Positions 1-6,479 are shown, counted from the first letter of the stretch. The stretch is DNA of 7,549 nucleotides from JBGTLW01 sp041743835 (GCA_041743835.1 JBGTLW010000097.1:1-7549); one strand, 5' to 3'. Notes: generated by a model from the letters alone, not told the origin. Made by a program: numbers and translations.

Positions 1-1981
1 GGCAGATGTGTCGGCCGCCAGACGCTTCGCCGCCAGACGCTTCGTCACCAGACGCTTCGCCGCGGGGCGGCTCAGCGTCGGCGTGGGGGTGGGGGTTCGC
101 GTGGGCGTGGGCGTCGTGGAAACGCTTGATGGCGAGCAGGCCCGCGTACTCGCCCTGGCTCCCGGCGTTGGGCTGGAGCGACACCGCGGCAAAGCCGGTA
201 CACGCGCCGAGCCAGGCCTCCAGGTCGTCAAAAATCTTGCGGTAACCCGCCGCCTGCTCCGCGGGGCAGAACGGGTGCAGGTCCGCGAACTGGGGCCAGG
301 TGATCGGGATCATCTCGGCCGCGGCATTGAGCTTCATCGTGCACGACCCCAGCGGGATCATGCTGCGATCCAGCCCGATGTCCCGCCCGATCAGGCGGTT
401 GAGATACCGCAGCATCTCGTGCTCGCTGTGATAACGGTTGAACACCGGGTGGGTCAGGAATGGCGAATGGCGGATGGCGGATGGCGGAAGGGAAATGGCC
501 GCCGCATCACCGGCCGTCACCCCGGACGCTGCGACGCCAAGCGCCTCCGCCACAGCCGCCACATCTTCCGGGGTGGTGGTCTGGTCCAGCGCGAGGCTGA
601 CGGTCGTGCGGTCGATGCGTCGGAGGTTGAATCCCGCGGCCAGGGCCTTGGCGAGCGTGGCGTCCGCATCGGTCACGCGGAGGGTCAGGGTGTCGAACCA
701 GGTGGTGTTGAGGACCTCTAGCCCGGGGAGACCGGCGAGGCGTAGCTCGCTGGTCAGCGCGGTGGTGAGGGCGTGGACGCGTTGGGCGATGCGCTTGAGG
801 CCTTGCGGGCCGTGCCACACGGCGTACATGCCGGCGGTGATGGCGAGCAGGGCCTGCGCGGTGCAGATGTTGCTCGTGGCCTTGTCGCGCTTGATGTGTT
901 GCTCGCGGGTCTGGATGGCCATGCGATACGCGGGGTTGCCGTGCGCATCTTTGGACACGCCGATGAGTCGGCCGGGCATCTTGCGTGCGTGCTTCTCGTG
1001 CGTGGAGAGGAACGCGGCATGGGGTCCGCCGTAACCCATCGGCACGCCGAAGCGCTGGCTGGATCCGACGGCGATGTCCGCGCCCCACTCGCCGGGCGGC
1101 GTGATGAGGCAGCAGGCGAGCAGGTCCGTCGCCGCGACAACCAGCGCGCCGTGCTCGTGCGCTTTGGCGGCCAAGTCGCGGTAATCCTCGATGGTGCCGA
1201 AGGTATCGGGGTACTGCACGAGCACCCCCGAGATGTCGTTCCACGCGATATCAGCGTTCGAGGGGCAGAGCGGATCACACACCAGCAGCTCGATGCCAAG
1301 GGTCGCGGCCCGGGTTTGCACCACCGCGAGGGTTTGCGGGTGAATGTTGTCGTTGACCAGAAACCGGGGCTTTTTGCCCCGCGCGTTGCCGTGGCACATC
1401 GCCATCGCTTCCGCGGCGGCGGTCGCTTCATCCAGCAGCGACGCGCCCGCCAGGGGCAGGCCCGTGAGGTCACACACCATCGTCTGGAAGTTGAGCAGCG
1501 CTTCGAGCCGGCCCTGGCTGATCTCGGCCTGGTACGGCGTGTACGGCGTGTACCACCGGGGGTCTTCGAGCAGGTTGCGGAGCAGCACCGGCGGGGTCAT
1601 CGTGCCGTAGTACCCCTGCCCGATCATCGACCGCACGACTTTGTTCTGCGCAGCGATGGTGCGCAGGTACGCCAGCATCGCGTGCTCCTGGCCATCGGCG
1701 TAGCCAAGCTCGGGCAGGCCGGGCAGCGTCATCGGCTTGGGCAGGCGTATCTCTGCGGGCACGGTGGCGTCGATCAGCGCGTCGAGGCTGTCAAACCCCA
1801 GAGTGCGCAGCATGACCTCTGCATCCTGCGGCGTGGGGCCGATGTGCCGGCCGGCAAACGGATCGCTGCGCCGCAAGCTCGCGGGGACGTGCGATTGCTC
1901 GGCGGACGGTTCCGTGGTCGTTTCCGTGGACAGTTCCGTGGACAATTCCGGGGTTATTTCCGGGGGGGGGCTGGTGGGCAT
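1..1981 (-). CDS. gcvP: Glycine dehydrogenase (aminomethyl-transferring), glycine cleavage system P protein; 3' end outside window
   Basis: P protein of the cytoplasmic glycine cleavage system, which uses PLP to decarboxylate glycine and passes the aminomethyl group to the lipoyl arm of GcvH. About 660 residues are visible; the E. coli protein has 957. Family signatures read in order: RHIGP (residues 45-49), a GYYGTMTPPVLLRN block, WYTPYTPYQAEISQGR, SLLDEATAAAEAMAM (181-195), SSQRFGVPMGYGGPH (307-321), LTHPVF (from 509) and SMIPLGSCTMKLNA (from 540). N and C halves are fused, as in the single-chain form. The PLP-lysine lies in the missing C-terminal part. The start is the only ATG ahead of RHIGP; it gives a 44-residue leader, longer than the roughly 17 residues in E. 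coli, built on a 12-bp repeat. A second oddity is a 33-residue His-rich and GEASG-repeat segment (624-656) where other GcvPs have about 6 residues between YHES and RDICLIP. The frame is open throughout. No Shine-Dalgarno precedes the start. Identity is near certain; the start is less so. Confidence 0.97.
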   Translation of the reverse strand, partial: MPTSPPPEITPELSTELSTETTTEPSAEQSHVPASLRRSDPFAGRHIGPTPQDAEVMLRTLGFDSLDALIDATVPAEIRLPKPMTLPGLPELGYADGQEHAMLAYLRTIAAQNKVVRSMIGQGYYGTMTPPVLLRNLLEDPRWYTPYTPYQAEISQGRLEALLNFQTMVCDLTGLPLAGASLLDEATAAAEAMAMCHGNARGKKPRFLVNDNIHPQTLAVVQTRAATLGIELLVCDPLCPSNADIAWNDISGVLVQYPDTFGTIEDYRDLAAKAHEHGALVVAATDLLACCLITPPGEWGADIAVGSSQRFGVPMGYGGPHAAFLSTHEKHARKMPGRLIGVSKDAHGNPAYRMAIQTREQHIKRDKATSNICTAQALLAITAGMYAVWHGPQGLKRIAQRVHALTTALTSELRLAGLPGLEVLNTTWFDTLTLRVTDADATLAKALAAGFNLRRIDRTTVSLALDQTTTPEDVAAVAEALGVAASGVTAGDAAAISLPPSAIRHSPFLTHPVFNRYHSEHEMLRYLNRLIGRDIGLDRSMIPLGSCTMKLNAAAEMIPITWPQFADLHPFCPAEQAAGYRKIFDDLEAWLGACTGFAAVSLQPNAGSQGEYAGLLAIKRFHDAHAHANPHPHADAEPPRGEASGDEASGGEASGGRHIC
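17..61 (-). repeat. Three tandem 15-bp units inside gcvP, encoding GEASG-type pentapeptides
   Basis: Three consecutive 15-bp units on the plus strand at 17-31, 32-46 and 47-61. The first is gccagacgcttcgcc; the second and third differ from it by one base each. On the coding strand they read GEASG, DEASG and GEASG. The unit length is a multiple of three, so copy-number change would keep the gcvP frame. The repeat lies just before the strand that reads RHIC, where the family has RDICLIP. Confidence 0.93.
75..119 (-). repeat. Degenerate 6-bp repeat in gcvP encoding an alternating His segment
   Basis: Imperfect GTGGGC/GTGGGG hexamers on the plus strand encode, on the minus strand, a segment close to HDAHAHANPHPHADA. 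Together with the adjacent 15-bp repeat it makes up the extra loop of this GcvP. The alternating histidines could bind metal, but the pattern could equally be a by-product of hexamer expansion; nothing in the sequence decides between these. Confidence 0.8.
460..487. repeat. Four tandem 7-bp units within gcvP
   Basis: Four consecutive heptamers ATGGCGA, ATGGCGG, ATGGCGG, ATGGCGG on the plus strand. They lie in the part of gcvP that encodes the poorly conserved linker between the N-terminal half and the C-terminal catalytic half (coding strand reads PPSAIRHSPF just before LTHPVF). Seven is not a multiple of three, so a change of one unit would break the frame, yet the frame is intact. Confidence 0.8.
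1910..1969. repeat. Five degenerate 12-bp units in the 5' end of gcvP
   Basis: Five successive 12-bp units each begin TTCCG on the plus strand, at 1910, 1922, 1934, 1946 and 1958. The second and third are nearly identical (ttccgtggacag and ttccgtggacaa); the outer ones are diverged. On the coding strand they produce a tetrapeptide series reading PPPE, ITPE, LSTE, LSTE, TTTE. This makes most of the extra N-terminal leader of GcvP. The last unit ends in part of a nine-base G tract (1962-1970). Confidence 0.85.
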
Positions 1982-2028
1982 GCGGAGAAGTCTAGGGCTG
2001 CTGATGCCCCATCGCAATGCCCACGAAA

Positions 2029-2037
2029 ATCATACCA
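2029..2037 (-). promoter_or_regulatory. Candidate extended -10 element upstream of gcvP
   Basis: The minus strand reads TGGTATGAT, matching the TGn-TATnnT form of an extended -10 element, in the 63-bp gap between the exported-protein gene and gcvP. It would give a leader of roughly 40 nt. I see no convincing -35 at 16-18 bp. If real, gcvP has its own promoter and does not depend only on read-through. The rest of the gap (1982-2044) shows no hairpin terminator and is too short for a glycine riboswitch. Confidence 0.35.
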
Positions 2038-2044
2038 GCGACCG

Positions 2045-3130
2045 TCACGGCAGGGGGACATCCTCGAACACAAACGGCAGCGCGGCCGTGGCCATCCGTG
2101 TCGCCACGTGCAGACGCAGGGTCGTGGGTGTCTGCCCCGCCACCTTGTTCACCCGCGGCCGCATGTACAGGGTGTAATGGCGTTGGTTGTTGATATTGAT
2201 CGACGAGTTGCTGGTGGACAGGTTGGATTGAGGCATCACCTCGCCATAGGTGTCGAGCACCTCGATCCGTATGACGCTTGGCTCGCGGTCCATCCGCATC
2301 GATTGATTGGCGTCCTGCCCATCGCGGGTGAAGTGGACGGTGATATCGCTGTAGGAGTTGGTGTGGTTGATTTCCAGCATGTGATACCGCAGTTCGCCGA
2401 ACAAAGGCGTGAACGCGGCGGTTTTTTCGAGCGGGATGTCGATGGCGACGACCTGGGCCGCGATCTGGATGGGCACGAAGCCGGTGAGGCTCTTGAAGGA
2501 CTTGGCGTCGGTGTCCATGTTCTGGATGTTGCCGCTGACCTGTCGGTAGGGGGAGGGGCGGCTGCTGTCGCGTTGGGGCGGGTAGTACGTGGTGTTGGGT
2601 AGCGCGGGCGGGGCACCGGGCTTGCCGAAGGCCGCAACGATGTCCATGCGGTTGGGCATGACTTCTTCGCCCTCGCCGTTGACCGCGCTGGTGAAGATGA
2701 TCTGCGAGCCGACACCCATCACGCGCGTGTCGTTGGGCAGCGTCACGTAGGCGGAGAAGCTCATGTTCCGGCTGATCTGCCCGGTCACCAGATTCACGTT
2801 GGCGCTCTTGCTGAGGTTGATCCACTCCAGCAGGATCGCTTCGAGCTCATCCTCCACAATCAGCGCAACCTCTTCATCAGACAACGGCTCGGGCGGCTTC
2901 TTCGCCTCGGTGGTGATGTCCACCTCATCCTCATCGGCTGGCTTTTCCGCGTCCGCAGGCGCATCCGGCTCGGCAGCGCGCTCCGTGGCGGCGGGCGCCT
3001 CGGCGGGCACCGTCACGATGAGGGGTCTGGGCACAGGCTCGGCGCGCGTGGCCGGCTCGGCATCCTCCGCTAGCACCGCCCCTGCGGTGAACAACCCCAG
3101 ACACAACGCAAGACAGTTCCGATGTTTCAT
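2045..3130 (-). CDS. Exported protein of unknown function
   Basis: A 361-residue protein I do not recognise. The N-terminus MKHRNCLALCLGLFTAGAVLA looks like a Sec signal peptide (basic start, hydrophobic core, small residues before a likely cut after A21). Residues about 22-85 are a low-complexity Pro/Ala/Glu/Asp linker. From about 86 the sequence looks folded: a short acidic helix (EEVALIVEDELEAILLEW), then alternating hydrophobic stretches typical of beta structure, such as FSAYVTL, SQIIFTSAV and VIRIEVLDTYG, ending in LPFVFEDVPLP. There is no membrane segment after the signal and no Cys-lipobox at a usual distance. The start is set at the internal ATG before the signal peptide; an ATG at 3169 would add 13 residues ahead of it and push into the divergent promoter region. 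It sits 63 bp upstream of gcvP on the same strand, with no evident functional link. Envelope or periplasmic location is inference. Confidence 0.85.
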   Translation of the reverse strand: MKHRNCLALCLGLFTAGAVLAEDAEPATRAEPVPRPLIVTVPAEAPAATERAAEPDAPADAEKPADEDEVDITTEAKKPPEPLSDEEVALIVEDELEAILLEWINLSKSANVNLVTGQISRNMSFSAYVTLPNDTRVMGVGSQIIFTSAVNGEGEEVMPNRMDIVAAFGKPGAPPALPNTTYYPPQRDSSRPSPYRQVSGNIQNMDTDAKSFKSLTGFVPIQIAAQVVAIDIPLEKTAAFTPLFGELRYHMLEINHTNSYSDITVHFTRDGQDANQSMRMDREPSVIRIEVLDTYGEVMPQSNLSTSNSSININNQRHYTLYMRPRVNKVAGQTPTTLRLHVATRMATAALPFVFEDVPLP

Positions 3131-3205
3131 TGCTGGACCCCGTATGAAAGTCGCAGTTCGAGCTATCATCTTACCCTAATCCCAAGAGCGCTTGCGAGCC
3201 CTGTC
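3131..3205. promoter_or_regulatory. Divergent promoter region between the exported-protein gene and polX
   Basis: These 75 bp separate two start codons facing away from each other, so both promoters must lie here or overlap the coding ends. A locally AT-rich patch at 3161-3180 contains TATCAT (3164-3169), a possible -10 for polX with a roughly 30-nt leader, and on the other strand TAAGAT (3168-3173), a possible -10 for the exported-protein gene. Neither has a clear -35. No Shine-Dalgarno is seen before either start. Confidence 0.4.
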
Positions 3206-5044
3206 ATGCCCGCCCACAACGACCAACTTGCCCGGCTGTTCCAGCAGATGGCCGATGGGCTGGAGCTGCTGGGCGCGAACCGGTTCAAGGTCATCAGCTT
3301 CCAGCGGGCGGCACGCGTGCTCGGCGAGATGCCCGAGGACGTCGCAAGCTTCACCGAGCAGGAGCTGACCGAGATCGAGGGCATCGGCAAAGGAACCGCC
3401 CAACGCATCGCCGAGTTCCTGAAGACCGGCTCCATCGACGAGCACCAAAAGATCGTCGCCGACGTCCCGCCGGGGCTGTTCCGGGTCCTCGGCATCCCCG
3501 GCCTCGGGCCAAAGACCGTCAAACAACTCTGGGACGAAGCGCAGGTCACCGACCTACAGACGCTCACCGCGGCCCTGGGTTCCGGCCAACTGGAAAAACT
3601 CAAGGGCTTCGGCAAGAAAAAGATCGAGAACATCCAGAAAAACCTCGCCTTCATGCAGACCGCAGTGCAACGCACCCGGCTGGGCAGCGCGCTGCCCCTG
3701 GCTGAGGCGGTCGTGGCGTTCCTCCGGCAGATCGAACAGGTGCAGCGCTGCGACTTTGCCGGGTCGCTGCGCCGGGGCAAGGAGACCATCGGCGATATCG
3801 ACATCCTCTGTGCCGCAGATTCCGAGCACGCATCCAAAATCATGGACCACTTCACGGGCATGGACATCGTCGCGGATGTCATCGTCAAGGGGCAGACCAA
3901 GGCCTCGGTCCGGGCCGACAGCGAGCGCGGCGGGATCCAGATCGACCTGCGCGTCGTGGCGCCCGAGAGCTACGGCCCTGCGCTGATGTACTTCACCGGC
4001 AGCAAGGAACACAACGTCCGCCTCCGCGAACGCGCCCAGACCCTGGGCTACACCCTCAACGAGTACGCCCTCTCCGTCGTCGAAGGCGCCGACAAAAACC
4101 CCCCACAACCCCCCACCCCAAAGCCGCGGGATCGCCATCCCGCGGTCCCCCCGAAAAACGCCGCAGCCCCCTCAAACACGACCGCCCCCGATGCCGACGC
4201 ATACGAAGCCCCCATCTACCAAGCCCTCGGCCTCGCATGGGTCCCCCCCGAGTTGCGCGAGGACCGTGGCGAGCTCGCCTTGGCAGAGGCTGGCGAGTTG
4301 CCGCAGCTCATCACCGCAGATGACATCCGGGCCGAGCTGCACGCGCACACCACCGCGTCCGATGGGGTGTGGTCGGAGGTGGAACTGGTTGAAGCGGCCA
4401 TCGAGCGCGGCTTCCACACCGTCGCCATCACCGACCACTCCCGGAGTCAGTTCCAGGCAAACGGGCTGGATGCGGATCGGCTGCGCGAGCACATCGAGCT
4501 GATCCGCATGGTGGCGGACAGATACAAGGACCGCATCAGGGTGCTGGCCGGCTCCGAGGTGGACATCCTCAGCGATGGCTCGCTGGATTACCCCGACAAG
4601 CTGCTGGCCAAGCTGGACATCGTCGTGGCGTCGCCCCATGCCGCGCTCTCGCAGGACCCGGACAAAGCCACCGCGCGATTGCTGCGCGCGATCGACAACC
4701 CCTACGTCACGATCCTCGGCCATCCCACCGGCCGGCTGGTCGGCAAGCGCGAGGGGCTGTCGCCCGACATGCCCCGGCTGTATGCCGCCGCCGCCAAGCG
4801 CGGCATCGCGATGGAGGTCAACGCCAACCACTACCGACTGGACCTGCGCGACACCCACGCACGGGCCGCGCTGGCGGCGGGCGTGAAGCTGGCGATCAAC
4901 ACCGATGCGCACGGCCCCGCGGACCTCGACCAGCTCCGCTACGGCCTGTTCACCGCGCGCCGGGCCGGGGCAACCCGCAACGATGTCGTCAATTGTCTCG
5001 GCCCCGACCAGCTCGCCACCTGGATCAAGTCCACCCGGCCCTAA
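3206..5044 (+). CDS. polX: DNA polymerase/3'-5' exonuclease PolX (family X polymerase with PHP domain)
   Basis: Gap-filling repair polymerase with an associated Mn-dependent PHP exonuclease/AP-endonuclease domain, acting on the chromosome in base excision repair. It has 612 residues; the B. subtilis enzyme has about 570. Order: N-terminal 8-kDa-like domain (1-80) with a helix-hairpin-helix IEGIGKG (57-63), a second hairpin GIPGLGPKT (96-104), then the nucleotidyltransferase core with GSLRRGKETIGDID (186-199). Catalytic Asp 197, Asp 199 and Asp 247 are all present. GPALMYFTGSKEHN (257-270) and the PPELREDRGE block (347-356) follow. The PHP domain spans about 372-612 with ligands His379/His381, Asp386, His411, Glu451, His478, His506, Asp567 and His569. 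Both activities therefore look intact. The start ATG puts the N-terminus in register with known PolX proteins; an in-frame ATG at 3122 overlaps the divergent gene. Residues about 296-332 are an unusual proline-rich insertion. It converges with the response-regulator gene across a palindrome-filled gap. Confidence 0.96.
   Translation: MPAHNDQLARLFQQMADGLELLGANRFKVISFQRAARVLGEMPEDVASFTEQELTEIEGIGKGTAQRIAEFLKTGSIDEHQKIVADVPPGLFRVLGIPGLGPKTVKQLWDEAQVTDLQTLTAALGSGQLEKLKGFGKKKIENIQKNLAFMQTAVQRTRLGSALPLAEAVVAFLRQIEQVQRCDFAGSLRRGKETIGDIDILCAADSEHASKIMDHFTGMDIVADVIVKGQTKASVRADSERGGIQIDLRVVAPESYGPALMYFTGSKEHNVRLRERAQTLGYTLNEYALSVVEGADKNPPQPPTPKPRDRHPAVPPKNAAAPSNTTAPDADAYEAPIYQALGLAWVPPELREDRGELALAEAGELPQLITADDIRAELHAHTTASDGVWSEVELVEAAIERGFHTVAITDHSRSQFQANGLDADRLREHIELIRMVADRYKDRIRVLAGSEVDILSDGSLDYPDKLLAKLDIVVASPHAALSQDPDKATARLLRAIDNPYVTILGHPTGRLVGKREGLSPDMPRLYAAAAKRGIAMEVNANHYRLDLRDTHARAALAAGVKLAINTDAHGPADLDQLRYGLFTARRAGATRNDVVNCLGPDQLATWIKSTRP
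4124..4145. repeat. Perfect 9-bp palindrome inside the polX linker
   Basis: CCGCGGGAT, four-base loop CGCC, ATCCCGCGG: perfect arms that would form a strong hairpin. It lies within the proline-rich insertion of PolX, flanked by C-rich runs (about 4089-4118 and 4146-4152). It is in frame and contributes residues around PRDRHPAVP. It differs from the palindromes at 5069-5322. Confidence 0.85.
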
Positions 5045-5068
5045 CACGCCCCACAGAGCCACGCCATA

Positions 5069-5217
5069 CAGAGCCGCGCACGTAAGTAAGCGGTTCCCCC
5101 CGCCATCAGAGCCGCCTCGTCCCCGTGGGGGTCCGCCGCGGGGACGCGGCGGCTCTGTGAAAAACACACTGCGCCAAACCCGAGGGACCCAACCGCTCCC
5201 TGACGGTCGCGGCTCTG
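5069..5217. repeat. REP-like inverted pair 1, enclosing a second hairpin
   Basis: Left arm 5069-5095 (starts CAGAGCCGCG, ends AGCGGTT) and right arm 5191-5217 (starts AACCGCT, ends CGCGGCTCTG) are inverted copies of one another, with 22 of 27 positions able to pair. The 95-nt loop holds the separate hairpin at 5107-5157. A short extra fragment, CAGAGCC, occurs at 5054-5060. The cluster lies between convergent genes, beginning 24 bp after the polX stop, so it may end or stabilise the polX transcript; there is no T-run like that of a classic intrinsic terminator. Confidence 0.85.
5107..5157. repeat. GC-rich hairpin nested within REP pair 1
   Basis: Arms CAGAGCCGCC (5107-5116) and GGCGGCTCTG (5148-5157) are perfect inverted repeats. 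Pairing continues inward through TCCCC and GGGGA with one mismatch, giving a stem of close to 20 bp around a small GC-rich loop. It shares the CAGAGCCGC end with the surrounding REP arms, which suggests a related family, but the interior differs. Confidence 0.85.
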
Positions 5218-5243
5218 ATTGAATCGTTACTCACGCGCCTTAT

Positions 5244-5322
5244 CAGAGCCGCGCACGTAAGTAAGCGGTTGTCTTGAAAATGCAACGCGCGAACCAACCG
5301 CTCCCTCACGGTCGCGGCTCTG
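5244..5322. terminator. REP-like inverted pair 2, probable 3' hairpin of the response-regulator gene
   Basis: The left arm 5244-5270 is identical over 27 bp to the left arm of pair 1, and the right arm 5296-5322 matches its right arm at 26 of 27 positions. The loop here is only 25 nt, so this copy can fold directly. It starts 9 bp after the stop codon of the minus-strand response regulator, a position suited to transcript termination or 3'-end protection. There is no U-tract, so the terminator role is inference; the inverted repeat itself is plain. Confidence 0.6.
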
Positions 5323-5331
5323 TTAAGGCGT

Positions 5332-6345
5332 CTATGCCGCGGCGGTGTGTGTGAACTCGTGGACCGCTTCGTCGCTGCGGGATTTTGCGGCATACATCGC
5401 CTTATCAGCCTGGGCGATCAGCGTGGACCCGCTGCTCGCGCCGCAACGACGCAGCGACGTGATGCCAAGGCTCATCGTCACCCGGCCGACATACCCGATC
5501 CCGGCCAGGGCCTCGCGCGACTGCTGCTCGAACTGCTCGGTGATGCGGTGCGCGATCGCCAACGCGTCGTGGTACTGCGCCCGGTTGAGCAGCAGCACAA
5601 ACTCATCCCCACCAAACCGCCCCGCGATATCGCTGACACGGCAGTTGTCGCGCAGCACGTTGGCCGCGAGCCGAAGCACCTCGTCGCCCTGCTGGTGGCC
5701 CAGCGTGTCGTTGAGCGGCTTGAAGCCGTCGAGGTCCATAAGCATCAGCGAGATGTCGTGGCCCTCGCGGGTGGCCTCGGCAAACCGCTGCTCCAGCGCG
5801 TCGTTGAAGGCGCGACGGTTCGCAAGCCCCGTGAGCGGGTCGGTCGCGGCGATGGTTTCCAGCCGTCGCACCAGGTCCTCGAGCTGCTGGTTCTTCTCGT
5901 TAAGCTCGCGGAGCAGCTGCTGGTTCTCCTGCTTGATGCGGTACAGCGCCAGGTTCTTCTCGATGTTCACCGGCAGGGAGAACAGGTAGTCGCCGGACTT
6001 CACCACGTAGTCGTAAGCCCCCTGCTGGATCGCGCGGATGGCGTTGTCGAGGATGCCCTCGGCGGTCACAAAAACCACCGGCAGGTCCGGCCTCTGCTCC
6101 AGCAACTCGGGCAACAGGTCCAGCCCCGTACCATCGGGCAGGTTCATGTCCGAAAGCAGCAGGTCATACGCGGCCAGGTCCAGGGAGCGGGCGGCATCCA
6201 GCGTGGTGACGTGGGTGACGATGCCCCGCCCGAAGTGGTCTTCCAGCGCCTCACGCACCAGCTCCGCGGTGTCGGTGTCATCCTCAAGCAACAGCAGGCG
6301 CAGGGGCGACGGGGGCGGGGTGAACGTGGGGGCGTGCCTGTTCAT
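5332..6345 (-). CDS. Response regulator with GGDEF diguanylate cyclase output domain
   Basis: Two-component output protein that would make cyclic di-GMP when phosphorylated. It has 337 residues. The receiver domain (about 15-135) shows the acidic pair in LLLLEDD (Asp22/Asp23), phospho-acceptor Asp66 in LLLSDMNLPDG, Thr94 in VVFVTAE and Lys116 in VVKSGD, so all key residues are present. A Gln/Glu/Leu-rich coiled-coil (about 128-165) joins it to the GGDEF domain (about 166-330), which starts with TDPLTGLANRR. The active-site GGDEF is intact (245-249), preceded by DLDGFKPLND, and RVSD at 236-239 matches the RxxD product-inhibition site at the canonical spacing. The architecture resembles WspR. 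There is no membrane segment, so it is cytoplasmic; no histidine kinase is in the window. The ATG at 6345 was chosen because the receiver fold starts soon after it; an in-frame ATG at 6411 adds 22 unlikely residues. It is transcribed divergently from the solute-binding protein gene. Confidence 0.96.
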   Translation of the reverse strand: MNRHAPTFTPPPSPLRLLLLEDDTDTAELVREALEDHFGRGIVTHVTTLDAARSLDLAAYDLLLSDMNLPDGTGLDLLPELLEQRPDLPVVFVTAEGILDNAIRAIQQGAYDYVVKSGDYLFSLPVNIEKNLALYRIKQENQQLLRELNEKNQQLEDLVRRLETIAATDPLTGLANRRAFNDALEQRFAEATREGHDISLMLMDLDGFKPLNDTLGHQQGDEVLRLAANVLRDNCRVSDIAGRFGGDEFVLLLNRAQYHDALAIAHRITEQFEQQSREALAGIGYVGRVTMSLGITSLRRCGASSGSTLIAQADKAMYAAKSRSDEAVHEFTHTAAA

Positions 6346-6377
6346 CGTTCGCGATTTCGGGGGGCAGCGGGGGGCTG

Positions 6378-6400
6378 GCGGCACGAACAACTTGTGCCGC
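6378..6400. promoter_or_regulatory. Inverted repeat upstream of the response-regulator gene
   Basis: GCGGCAC (6378-6384) and GTGCCGC (6394-6400) form perfect 7-bp arms around a 9-nt centre, 32 bp upstream of the start codon. It could be an operator for a dimeric regulator or a 5'-UTR hairpin. A single copy in GC-rich sequence, so chance is possible. Confidence 0.4.
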
Positions 6401-6479
6401 ACCCCTCCCACATCGGGTGAATCCGGGCATTGATTTAGGCGCCGGGCGGCCGGTCACCCCCGGACTTTCCCTCAGGCCG

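Noticed and set aside
1530..1556. Short direct repeat tacggcgtg
   Set aside because: It encodes YTPYTPYQ, which corresponds to the conserved WYTxYTPYQ motif of GcvP, so it is explained by protein function.
1982..2044. Glycine riboswitch upstream of gcvP
   Set aside because: The gap is only 63 bp, too short for the aptamer, and no characteristic paired elements are visible.
773..2602. Very long plus-strand open frame opposite gcvP and the exported-protein gene, with an FRG-rich repeat region
   Set aside because: It is antisense to GcvP, which matches its family over its whole visible length. Long antisense frames are expected in GC-rich codons, and the FRG repeats are just the other reading of the 12-bp units at 1910-1969.
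4342..4353. PHP motif reads ELHAH where many PolX proteins have DLHxH
   Set aside because: The metal-binding histidines are kept and Asp to Glu before them is conservative; no loss of function is implied.
4172..5167. Long minus-strand frame opposite polX
   Set aside because: The plus strand encodes a complete PolX with intact catalytic residues; the antisense product has no recognisable motif and begins inside the REP cluster.
5069..5322. CRISPR-like interpretation of the repeated 27-bp units
   Set aside because: The copies occur as inverted pairs with unequal gaps (95 and 25 nt) and there is no regular repeat-spacer series or cas gene.
5347..6420. Plus-strand frame opposite the response regulator
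   Set aside because: Shadow of a gene with full receiver and GGDEF motifs on the minus strand.
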